From JBFHNV01 sp965365655 (lineage in GTDB: Bacteria > Pseudomonadota > Gammaproteobacteria > HK1): a stretch of DNA of 5,094 nt. The stretch spans positions 1-5,094 of the forward strand of contig CBDUCN010000351.1 of NCBI GenBank assembly GCA_965365655.1, given 5' to 3'. Numbering within the stretch: position 1 is the stretch's first letter; each line of letters opens with the position of its first letter. The position numbers were made by a program, and so were the translations under genes. The notes below the pieces were generated by a model. The model was not told the DNA's origin and made no database searches. It worked only from the letters and a program-made list of their open reading frames with translations. Below, piece after piece: positions 1 to 5,094 of the stretch.

Positions 1-560
1 GCGAGCGCCATCGCGATCATCACGCGCTGGCGCTGTCCGCCGGAGAGCTGGTGCGGGTAGGCGCCGAGGCGCGAGCGGGCGTTGCGGATGCCGACGAGGT
101 CGAGCAGCTCCAGCACCCGTTCGCGGGCGGCGGAGCCCTGCAGCCCGCGGTGCAGCGCCAGCACCTCCGCGACCTGCCTCTCGATGGTGTGCAGCGGGTT
201 CAGCGAGGTCATCGGCTCCTGGAAGATCATGCCCACCCGGTCGCCGCGAATCGCGCGAAGCCGCGCCGCCGGCGCGCCGATCATCTCGTTGCCGTCGAGG
301 CGCACGGATCCGCCGGGATGGTGGGCGTGGGGGTACGGCAGCAGCTGCACCACCGAGAGCGCGGTCACGGACTTGCCCGAGCCGCTCTCGCCGACCAGGG
401 CCACGCTCTCGCCGGCGGCCAGCTCCAGGCTCACGCCGCGCACGGCCTTCACCTCGGCGTCGCCGCGCCCGAAGCTCACGTCCAGGTCGCGGATCCTCAG
501 CAGCGTCTCTTCGCCCGCGCTCGTCGCGCGGCCGCCGCCGGGTTGCTCGTGCTCGTTCAA
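1..560 (-). CDS. yejF: Peptide ABC transporter ATP-binding protein YejF, 5' part (runs off the window)
   Basis: ATPase subunit of the YejABEF peptide importer; it hydrolyses ATP on the cytoplasmic face to drive uptake through YejB/YejE. The first 186 residues are present and belong to the first nucleotide-binding domain. Visible motifs are Walker A GESGSGKS (residues 57-64), the Q-loop FQEPMTSLNP (Q114), and the ABC signature LSGGQ (172-176) followed by RQRVMIAMAL. Walker B and the H-loop lie beyond the edge. Family members are about 530 residues with two fused ATPase domains, so about two-thirds is missing. I chose a TTG start (558-560): it is the only sensible start before the conserved LLRIRDL strand and has GGGAG nine bases upstream. 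It gives an N-terminal tail of about 20 residues rich in Gly, Glu and Ala, longer than in E. coli YejF. A CTG at 561-563 is a weaker alternative. It follows the yejE stop by 22 bp and is probably co-transcribed. Identity is very sure; the start is moderately sure. Confidence 0.95.
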   Translation of the reverse strand, partial: MNEHEQPGGGRATSAGEETLLRIRDLDVSFGRGDAEVKAVRGVSLELAAGESVALVGESGSGKSVTALSVVQLLPYPHAHHPGGSVRLDGNEMIGAPAARLRAIRGDRVGMIFQEPMTSLNPLHTIERQVAEVLALHRGLQGSAARERVLELLDLVGIRNARSRLGAYPHQLSGGQRQRVMIAMAL

Positions 561-569
561 CAGGGTCGA

Positions 570-574
570 CTCCC
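570..574 (-). promoter_or_regulatory. Ribosome binding site of yejF
   Basis: GGGAG on the minus strand lies nine bases before the TTG codon chosen as the yejF start, just after the yejE stop. It supports a non-ATG start here, since no in-frame ATG precedes the conserved ATPase fold. Confidence 0.5.
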
Positions 575-582
575 GCCGTTCG

Positions 583-1608
583 TCAGCCGAAGGTCTTGCG
601 CGGATCGAAGGCGTCGCGCACCGCCTCGCCGATGAAGATCAGCAGGCTCAGCATCACCGCCAGCACCACGAAGGCCGACACCCCCAGCCACGGTGCCTGC
701 AGGTTGGCCTTTCCCTGCGCGAGCAGCTCGCCCAGCGACGGCGAGCCGGGCGGCAGCCCGAAGCCCAGGAAATCCAGCGAGGTCAGCGTCGTGATCGAGC
801 CGTTGAGTATGAACGGCAGGAAGGTGAGCGTCGCCACCATCGCGTTCGGCAGCAGGTGCCGGACCATGATGGTCGCGTTGCCGACGCCCAGCGCGCGCGC
901 CGCGCGCACGTACTCGAAGTTGCGCGCGCGCAGGAACTCCGCGCGCACCACGCCCACCAGCCCCATCCACGAGAACAGCAGCATCAGCCCCAGCAGCCAC
1001 CAGAAGTTGGGCTCCACCACGCTCGCGAGGATGATCAGCAGGTACAGCACCGGCAGGCCCGACCACACCTCGATGAAGCGCTGGAACAGCAGGTCCACCC
1101 AGCCTCCGAAGTAGCCCTGCACCGCGCCCGCGGCGATGCCGATCAGCGAGCTCGCGATCGTCAGCGTGAGGCCGAACAGCACCGAGATGCGGAATCCGTA
1201 CACGAGCCGCGCGACGACGTCGCGCCCCGCGTCGTCGGTGCCCAGCCAGTTCTCGCCGTCGGGCGGCGACGGCGCCGGGGAGGGCAGATCGCGGATGAAG
1301 GTGTCGTAGCGGTACGGTACCGGCGGCCACACCATCCATCCCTTCTCGGTGATCAGCTCGGCGACGAAGGGGTCGCGGTAGTCGGCCTCGGTCTCGAACT
1401 CGCCGCCGAACGCGGTCTCCGGGTACGCCTTCAGCACCGGCACGTACAGGTCGCCGTCGTACGCGACCAGCAGCGGGCGGTCGTTGGCGATCAGCTCCGC
1501 GAACAGCGACAGCACGAACAGCACGAGGAAGATCCACAGGCTCCACCACCCGCGGCGGTTGCCGCGGAAGTTCGCGAGACGCCTGCGGTTGAGCGGCGAC
1601 AGGGTCAC
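583..1608 (-). CDS. yejE: Peptide ABC transporter permease YejE
   Basis: Second inner-membrane permease of the Yej importer, DppC/OppC type. The product is 341 residues, the same length as I recall for E. coli YejE, and resembles it closely from the N-terminus (NRRGWWSLWIFLVLF) to the end (FIGEAVRDAFDP). The first membrane segment is at about 22-42, followed by a large periplasmic loop (about 43-135) with the family landmark NWLGTDDAGRDV (120-131). The permease core follows, with segments near 141-163, 183-198, 203-223, 257-277 and 307-328. The cytoplasmic EAA loop that docks on the ATPase is visible at about 233-257 (YVRAARALGV then HLLPNAM). The start is GTG with GGGA seven bases upstream, and the resulting N-terminus matches the family. 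The gene lies 27 bp after yejB and 22 bp before yejF. No frameshift or missing motif is seen. Confidence 0.97.
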   Translation of the reverse strand: MTLSPLNRRRLANFRGNRRGWWSLWIFLVLFVLSLFAELIANDRPLLVAYDGDLYVPVLKAYPETAFGGEFETEADYRDPFVAELITEKGWMVWPPVPYRYDTFIRDLPSPAPSPPDGENWLGTDDAGRDVVARLVYGFRISVLFGLTLTIASSLIGIAAGAVQGYFGGWVDLLFQRFIEVWSGLPVLYLLIILASVVEPNFWWLLGLMLLFSWMGLVGVVRAEFLRARNFEYVRAARALGVGNATIMVRHLLPNAMVATLTFLPFILNGSITTLTSLDFLGFGLPPGSPSLGELLAQGKANLQAPWLGVSAFVVLAVMLSLLIFIGEAVRDAFDPRKTFG

Positions 1609-1615
1609 CGGCGCG

Positions 1616-1619
1616 TCCC
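1616..1619 (-). promoter_or_regulatory. Ribosome binding site of yejE
   Basis: GGGA on the minus strand, seven bases before the GTG at 1606-1608, inside the 27-bp yejB-yejE spacer. This spacing fixes the GTG as the start. The same GGGA and seven-base spacing recur in front of yejA. Confidence 0.5.
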
Positions 1620-1635
1620 GCGCGCGCGACGGACG

Positions 1636-2739
1636 TCACACATCGCGGCGCTCGAAGTCGATGCGCGGGTCGATGAGCACGTACATCAGGTCTCCGACCA
1701 GGTTCAGCAGCAGCCCGAGCAGGGTGAAGAAGTACAGCGTCGCGAACATCACCGGGTAGTCACGGTTGATGGCCGCCTCGAAGCCCAGCAGCCCCAGTCC
1801 GTCGAGGGAGAAGATCACCTCGATGAGCAGGGCGCCGGTGAACAGGATGCCGATGAACGCGCTCGGGAAGCCCGCCACGACGATCAGCATCGCGTTGCGG
1901 AACACGTGGCCGTAGAGCACGGCGCGCTCGGTGTTGCCCTTGGCCCGCGCGGTGACCACGTACTGCTTGCCGATCTCGTCCAGGAACGAGTTCTTCGTGA
2001 GCATCGTGAGCCCGGCGAAGCCGCCGATGGTCATCGCGACGATGGGCAGCGCGATGTGCCAGAAGTAGTCGACGATCTTCTGCCCCAGGCTCAGCTCCGA
2101 GAAGTTCTCCGACACCAGTCCGCGCAGCGGGAACCAGTCGAGGAAGCTGCCGCCGGCGAACAGCACCACCAGCATCACCGCGAACAGGAAGCCGGGCACC
2201 GCGTAGCCGACGATGATGAGTCCGCTGGTCCACACGTCGAAGCCGCTGCCGTCGCGCACCGCCTTCGCGATGCCGAGCGGGATGGAGATGATGTAGACCA
2301 GCAGCGTCGTCCACAGCCCGAGCGAGATGGACACCGGCAGCTTGTCGATCACGAGGTCCACCACGGACTGGTCGCGGAAGAAGCTCTCGCCGAAGTCGAA
2401 GCGCAGGTAGCTGCCCATCATCTGCACGAAGCGCTCGTGGGCGGGCTTGTCGAAGCCGTAGAGCTTCTCCAGCTCGGCGATGAACTGCGGGTCCAGGCCG
2501 CGCGCGCCGCGGTAGCCGCCCTCGCCGGTCTGCGTCGAGCCGCTGCGCTCGCCGGCGGCGGTCTCGCTGCCGGCGCCGGTGATGCGCGCGGTGGCGTCCA
2601 CCCCGTGGCCCTGCAGCTGCGCGATCAGCTGCTCGACGGGGCCGCCGGGCGCGGCCTGCACCACGACGAAGTTGATCACCATGATCGCGAACAGCGTCGG
2701 GATCATGAGCAGCAATCGCCTGACGATGTAGGCGGTCAT
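1636..2739 (-). CDS. yejB: Peptide ABC transporter permease YejB
   Basis: First inner-membrane permease of the Yej importer, DppB/OppB type. The product is 367 residues; E. coli YejB is about 364. The N-terminus (YIVRRLLLMIPTLFAIMVINF) is the typical first membrane helix (about 8-28), followed by the conserved QAAPGGPVEQ. A periplasmic loop contains GGYRGARGLDP (74-84) and LYGFDKP (93-99). Further membrane segments lie near 138-160, 172-195, 228-248, 284-308 and 333-353. The EAA loop contacting the ATPase is at about 260-284 (YVVTARAKGN then VFRNAM), and the C-terminus is IDPRIDFERR. I chose ATG at 2737-2739 because the homology begins there. The frame stays open upstream to a GTG at 2914-2916, but that 59-residue extension reads through a palindromic repeat and is not family sequence. 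The ribosome site is weak (GAGG about ten bases upstream). Unusually, 389 bp separate the gene from yejA. Confidence 0.97.
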   Translation of the reverse strand: MTAYIVRRLLLMIPTLFAIMVINFVVVQAAPGGPVEQLIAQLQGHGVDATARITGAGSETAAGERSGSTQTGEGGYRGARGLDPQFIAELEKLYGFDKPAHERFVQMMGSYLRFDFGESFFRDQSVVDLVIDKLPVSISLGLWTTLLVYIISIPLGIAKAVRDGSGFDVWTSGLIIVGYAVPGFLFAVMLVVLFAGGSFLDWFPLRGLVSENFSELSLGQKIVDYFWHIALPIVAMTIGGFAGLTMLTKNSFLDEIGKQYVVTARAKGNTERAVLYGHVFRNAMLIVVAGFPSAFIGILFTGALLIEVIFSLDGLGLLGFEAAINRDYPVMFATLYFFTLLGLLLNLVGDLMYVLIDPRIDFERRDV

Positions 2740-2756
2740 CGTGTTTCGGCCTCGTC

Positions 2757-2772
2757 GCCGGCTCGTTCCGGC
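2757..2772 (-). other. Small stem-loop before the yejB ribosome site
   Basis: GCCGG and CCGGC pair as a 5-bp stem with a six-base loop. In the transcript it ends about 17 bases before the yejB ATG, close enough to affect translation initiation. A stem this short is common by chance in GC-rich DNA. Confidence 0.3.
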
Positions 2773-2779
2773 CGTGCCG

Positions 2780-2887
2780 CGCAGAAGCGGGCGGCGCCTG
2801 CCGCGACACGCCGTGAATCCGTCCGTGGAGGCTCGCGGGCGCCATCCATGGCGCCCACGGTCGCGGCAGGCGCCGCCCGCTTCTGCG
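2780..2887. repeat. 108-bp palindromic intergenic element with perfect 28-bp arms
   Basis: The left arm (2780-2807) and right arm (2860-2887) are exact reverse complements over 28 bases. The arms end in CGCAGAAG and CTTCTGCG. Between them is a 52-base centre containing a second perfect inverted repeat, GGGCGCCAT / ATGGCGCCC, with a two-base loop (2837-2856). The rest of the centre (2808-2836) is asymmetric, which gives the element an orientation. The element contains no gene. I see no matching duplication of the flanking bases, so insertion as a MITE is not shown. There is no T-run on either side, so it is not a canonical intrinsic terminator. The architecture resembles REP/BIME or MITE-type intergenic repeats, and its central ATGGATGGCGCC motif looks familiar from intergenic repeats of GC-rich gammaproteobacteria; that last point is from memory and unverified. 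Confidence 0.85.
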
Positions 2888-2944
2888 GTTCGTGCTCGGA
2901 CGCGGGCACCCCGCACGGCGTGGCGATTGCCGGCGCTTGCAGGT

Positions 2945-2968
2945 GGGTGGGGGGGAGGGCAGGCGGGG
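2945..2968 (+). other. Potential G-quadruplex motif
   Basis: Four runs of three or more G (2945-2947, 2949-2955, 2957-2959, 2965-2968) are separated by loops of one, one and five bases, fitting the standard four-run pattern. It is on the plus strand, the template for the yej operon, so the yej mRNA carries the C-rich complement. Any folding would be in DNA or in an antisense RNA. Only the pattern is seen; function is unknown. Confidence 0.4.
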
Positions 2969-3115
2969 TCGGGCGCGGTGCCGTAGTGCAGGCGATGGCC
3001 CGAATCCGAACCGGGAACCTCGCGGCGCGGTCGCTCGGCGCACGACTGCGCCCCGCTATCGCGATCATCGCGAGCGGCACTCGCCCGGCCTGCTCAACCC
3101 ACGCAGCGCCGACCG

Positions 3116-3128
3116 CGGGCGTTGCCCG
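3116..3128 (-). other. Short stem-loop directly after the yejA stop
   Basis: CGGGC and GCCCG form a 5-bp all-GC stem with a three-base loop, beginning at the first base after the yejA TGA. No T-run follows, so it is not a classical terminator. It could mark or protect the 3' end of a yejA-only transcript, but a stem this short can arise by chance. Confidence 0.3.
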
Positions 3129-4988
3129 TCACCCGCCGCGCCGCGTCGCGGCGATGCGCGCCGCCCGGGTCGCGTCCACCCACCAGGTCTCGAAGCCGAG
3201 GGCGTACTTCGGGGTGACGGCCGGGCGCGCGAAGAGGTCCCAGTACGCGACCCTGAAGGACTGGATGTGCCAGTTCGGGATCACGTAGTGGCCCCACAGC
3301 AGGACGCGGTCCAGCGCGCGGGCGGCTGTGATCAGGGACTCGCGGGAGTCGGCGGCGATGATCTTCTCGATCAGCGCGTCCACGACCGGGTCCTTCACGC
3401 CGATCACGTTGCGGCTGCCCTGGATGTCGGCGGCGGCCGAGCCCCAGTAGTCGCGCTGCTCGTTGCCGGGCGACAGGCTCTGGCCCATGCTCGCGATCAC
3501 CATGTCGAAGTCGAACTCGTCGACGCGCTTCTGGTACTGCGCGGGGTCCACGGTGCGCACGCTGACCTCGAGCCCCAGGCGCTCCAGGTTGGACCGGAAC
3601 GGCAGCACCACGCGTTCGAAGGCCGGCTGCACGAGCAGGATCTCGAAGCTCACCGGGCGGCCGGTGGCGGCGTTCACCAGCTTCTTGTCGCGCACCTCGT
3701 AGCCGGCCTCGCGCAGCATGCGCAGCGCCTGGCGCAGGTTCGAGCGGATGCCACCCTTGCCGGAGCTGTCGGGCGGCACGTATTCCTTGTCGAAGACCTC
3801 CGGCGGAAGCTGGTCGCGGAAGGGCTCGAGCAGCGCGAGCTCCGCCGGCGACGGGGTGCCGCTGGAGGCGAGCTCGGAGTTCGAGAAGTAGCTGTCGGTG
3901 CGCGCGTACTGGCCGTAGAACAGGTTCTTGTTGGTCCACTCGAAGTCGAACGCGTACGCGAGCGCGGCGCGCAGGCGCCGGTCGTCGAACGGCGCGCGGC
4001 GGGTGTTGAAGACGAAGGCCTGCATGCCGGTGGGCTGCTCGTGGGCGATGTTCTCCGTGACGATGAGGCCCTGCGTGAACGGTGGGCCCGCATAGGCGGT
4101 GGCCCACAGCTTGGAGTTGTTCTCGACCCGGAAGTCGTACTCGCCGGCCTTGAAGGCCTCGAGCGCGACGGTGCCGTCGCGGTAGTAGTCGAAGCGGATG
4201 CGGTCGAAGTTGAAGCGCCCGCGGTTCACCGGCAGGTCTGCCGCCCACCAGTCCTTGACGCGCTCGTAGGTGATCGAGCGGCCTGCATCGACCTCCGCGA
4301 CACGGTACGGTCCGCTGCCGAGCGGCGGCTCCAGGCTGGTCTCCTCGAACGGACGCTCGGCGTACCAGTGCTTCGGCAGGATCGGGAGCTGGCCCATGAT
4401 CATCGAGAGCTCGGCGTTGTCGCCGCGCGCGAAGTGGAAGCGCACGTGCCGCTCGCCCAGCTTCTCGGCGCGCGAGACGCTGCCGTAATAGGCGCGCCAG
4501 GACGGGTGGCCCTTCTCCTTCAGCGTCTCGAAGCTGAACACCACGTCGTCCGCGGTGATCGGCTTGCCGTCGTGCCAGCGCGCCTCGGGGCGCAGCCGGT
4601 AGGCGACCCAGGTGTTGTCGTCGGCGACCTCGATGCTCTCGGCGATCTCGCCGTACTGGCTGAAGGCTTCGTCGTCCGAGTCCACCGTCAGGCTCTGGTA
4701 CACGAAGCCGAGGCCGGTCGCGGCCACGCCCTTGAGGATGAACCGGTTCAGGGAGTCGAAGGTACCGATCGCGGACAGCTTCACGCTGCCGCCCTTGGGC
4801 GCGTCGGCATTCACGTAGTCGAAGTGCCGGAAGTCGGCGCCGTACTTCGGCGTGCCGTGCATCGCCTGGCCGTGCACGGGCTCGGCGGCGCTCGCGGGCC
4901 CGAACAGGCAGGCGAGCGACAGCAGCGCGGCGGCGCGGCGCGCGGTGCGCCGCGGGCGGCGGGAGGCGGGGGTGTTCACGACGGGCAT
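3129..4988 (-). CDS. yejA: Periplasmic peptide-binding protein YejA
   Basis: Extracytoplasmic solute-binding protein (family 5, DppA/OppA type) that delivers peptides to YejBEF. The product is 619 residues; E. coli YejA is about 604. It starts with a Sec-type signal peptide: a basic stretch (10-18), a hydrophobic core (19-30), and likely cleavage after Ala-Ser-Ala (32-34). Cys27 is not in a good lipobox, so a soluble periplasmic protein is more likely than a lipoprotein. YejA landmarks are FDYVNADAPKGG (56-67), SAIGTFDSLNRF (72-83), the family-5 segment WHDGKPITADDVVFSF (138-153), RVKDWWAADLPVNRGR (243-258), YAFDFEW (345-351) and the C-terminal TWWVD (601-605). The ATG has GGGA seven bases upstream and gives a proper signal peptide. 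The frame is open further upstream, but without a usable start. It is the first yej gene, separated from yejB by an unusually long gap. The ligand cannot be read from sequence: microcin C and peptides in E. coli, murein peptides for related systems. Confidence 0.97.
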   Translation of the reverse strand: MPVVNTPASRRPRRTARRAAALLSLACLFGPASAAEPVHGQAMHGTPKYGADFRHFDYVNADAPKGGSVKLSAIGTFDSLNRFILKGVAATGLGFVYQSLTVDSDDEAFSQYGEIAESIEVADDNTWVAYRLRPEARWHDGKPITADDVVFSFETLKEKGHPSWRAYYGSVSRAEKLGERHVRFHFARGDNAELSMIMGQLPILPKHWYAERPFEETSLEPPLGSGPYRVAEVDAGRSITYERVKDWWAADLPVNRGRFNFDRIRFDYYRDGTVALEAFKAGEYDFRVENNSKLWATAYAGPPFTQGLIVTENIAHEQPTGMQAFVFNTRRAPFDDRRLRAALAYAFDFEWTNKNLFYGQYARTDSYFSNSELASSGTPSPAELALLEPFRDQLPPEVFDKEYVPPDSSGKGGIRSNLRQALRMLREAGYEVRDKKLVNAATGRPVSFEILLVQPAFERVVLPFRSNLERLGLEVSVRTVDPAQYQKRVDEFDFDMVIASMGQSLSPGNEQRDYWGSAAADIQGSRNVIGVKDPVVDALIEKIIAADSRESLITAARALDRVLLWGHYVIPNWHIQSFRVAYWDLFARPAVTPKYALGFETWWVDATRAARIAATRRGG

Positions 4989-4995
4989 GGCGGAG

Positions 4996-4999
4996 TCCC
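4996..4999 (-). promoter_or_regulatory. Ribosome binding site of yejA
   Basis: GGGA on the minus strand, seven bases before the ATG at 4986-4988. It supports this ATG over the out-of-frame ATG at 4999-5001, which would give an Arg-rich shadow product. Confidence 0.5.
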
Positions 5000-5030
5000 A
5001 TTCGGCGGCTTGTGCGGGTGGGGGGAATCG

Positions 5031-5050
5031 GCGCCGGCGGCTGCCGGCGC
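5031..5050 (-). other. GC-rich stem-loop upstream of yejA
   Basis: GCGCCGGC (5031-5038) and GCCGGCGC (5043-5050) form a perfect 8-bp stem with a four-base loop. On the minus strand it begins 11 bases after the TAG of the possible upstream gene and lies about 42 bases ahead of the yejA ATG. There is no T-run after the stem on the yej strand, so it is not a standard intrinsic terminator. It could be a Rho-assisted or weak terminator, an mRNA 3'-end stabiliser, or a leader structure of yejA. Confidence 0.45.
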
Positions 5051-5061
5051 GGCGCGAAAAG

Positions 5062-5094
5062 CTACCGCAAGGCCTGCAGGGCCGCCAGCATCGG
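5062..5094 (-). CDS. Possible C-terminal end of an upstream gene
   Basis: Reading in from the window edge on the minus strand, one frame gives PMLAALQALR followed by TAG (5062-5064). Ala/Leu-rich tails of this sort are common protein ends in GC-rich genomes, and the spacer plus hairpin that follow look like a gene boundary. Ten residues cannot identify a family, and the other two frames are also open here, so even the reading frame is uncertain. In Pseudomonas aeruginosa the gene upstream of the equivalent transporter cluster is mltD, a lytic transglycosylase, as I recall. That suggests a candidate but nothing in these bases supports it. Confidence 0.3.
   Translation of the reverse strand, partial: PMLAALQALR

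Larger units (their letters stand above)
2740..3128. other. Gene-free gap within the yej operon
   Basis: 389 bp between the yejA stop and the yejB start. Reading frames crossing it give low-complexity Arg/Pro/Ala-rich translations with no recognisable family, so I treat it as non-coding. It holds a small hairpin (2757-2772) just ahead of the yejB ribosome site, the 108-bp palindromic element (2780-2887), a G-run (2945-2968), an imperfect palindrome at 3060-3072 (CGCGAT, one base, ATCGCG), and a short hairpin touching the yejA stop. I found no convincing promoter, though GC-rich promoters are easy to miss by eye. In E. coli the two genes are nearly contiguous, so the extra DNA is probably acquired or expanded. 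Confidence 0.7.

Noticed and set aside
2780..2887. The palindromic element as an intrinsic transcription terminator
   Set aside because: No T-run follows the arms on either strand and the 52-base centre makes a poor terminator loop. Rho-dependent effects cannot be judged from sequence.
2740..2916. An extra 59-residue N-terminus for YejB from a GTG at 2914-2916
   Set aside because: It reads straight through the palindromic element and has no family similarity. The conserved permease N-terminus starts at the ATG at 2739.
2736..3080. A 114-codon minus-strand frame in the yejA-yejB gap as a small hypothetical protein
   Set aside because: Much of it is translation of the palindromic repeat, the rest is Ala/Arg/Pro-rich without features, and another frame here is equally open.
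82..3288. A 1068-codon open frame on the plus strand, antisense to yejF, yejE, yejB and part of yejA
   Set aside because: Its product is low-complexity (His, Gln, Arg, Glu) and unlike any family, while the opposite strand encodes clear YejB/E/F proteins. Long stop-free antisense frames are expected where G+C is this high.
4908..4910. Cys27 of YejA as a lipoprotein acylation site
   Set aside because: The preceding residues Ser-Leu-Ala fit the lipobox poorly, and a good Ala-Ser-Ala signal-peptidase I site follows seven residues later.
3094..5001. A 635-codon minus-strand frame overlapping yejA almost entirely
   Set aside because: It is an Arg-rich out-of-frame shadow of yejA with no signal peptide or family motif; the yejA frame matches YejA throughout.
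4988..5094. An N-terminal extension of YejA, since its frame stays open to the window edge
   Set aside because: There is no start codon in that stretch with a ribosome site, and a complete signal peptide begins at the ATG at 4988.

Overview
The window is a GC-rich stretch (roughly two-thirds G+C by eye) carrying, on the minus strand, an almost complete yejABEF operon: a type-I ABC importer of the peptide/nickel/opine family. Its E. coli counterpart takes up microcin C and other peptides. All four proteins align with the E. coli Yej proteins from memory along the visible length, so these assignments are firm. Base composition, GTG and TTG starts and arginine/alanine-rich proteins fit a high-GC proteobacterium. 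The close match to enterobacterial Yej proteins and a familiar-looking palindromic intergenic element make a gammaproteobacterium of the Lysobacter/Luteimonas/Xanthomonas kind my best guess, but the window contains no taxonomic marker that proves it.

Layout in transcription order (right to left). At 5094-5062 lie the last codons of a possible upstream gene. A short spacer with a strong GC hairpin (5031-5050) follows. yejA (4988-3129) encodes the secreted peptide-binding protein. A 389-bp gene-free gap (3128-2740) then separates it from the rest of the operon. The gap holds a 108-bp palindromic element with perfect 28-bp arms and, further toward yejA, a G-quadruplex-type run. yejB (2739-1636) and yejE (1608-583) encode the two permeases, and yejF (560 to the window edge) the ATPase, of which the first 186 residues are present. 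Inside yejB-yejE-yejF the gaps are only 27 and 22 bp, indicating one transcript.

Together the genes make one machine: YejA captures peptides in the periplasm, YejB and YejE form the channel, and YejF powers it. In Agrobacterium a YejBEF importer works with a dedicated binding protein to recover peptidoglycan peptides, so the native role may be murein peptide recycling rather than antibiotic uptake.

The transporter itself is ordinary. The part worth a second look is the yejA-yejB gap, where a palindromic repeat sits inside an operon that is normally tightly packed. I see no sign of a new defence, mobile or RNA system, and no tRNA, rRNA, CRISPR array or transposase.
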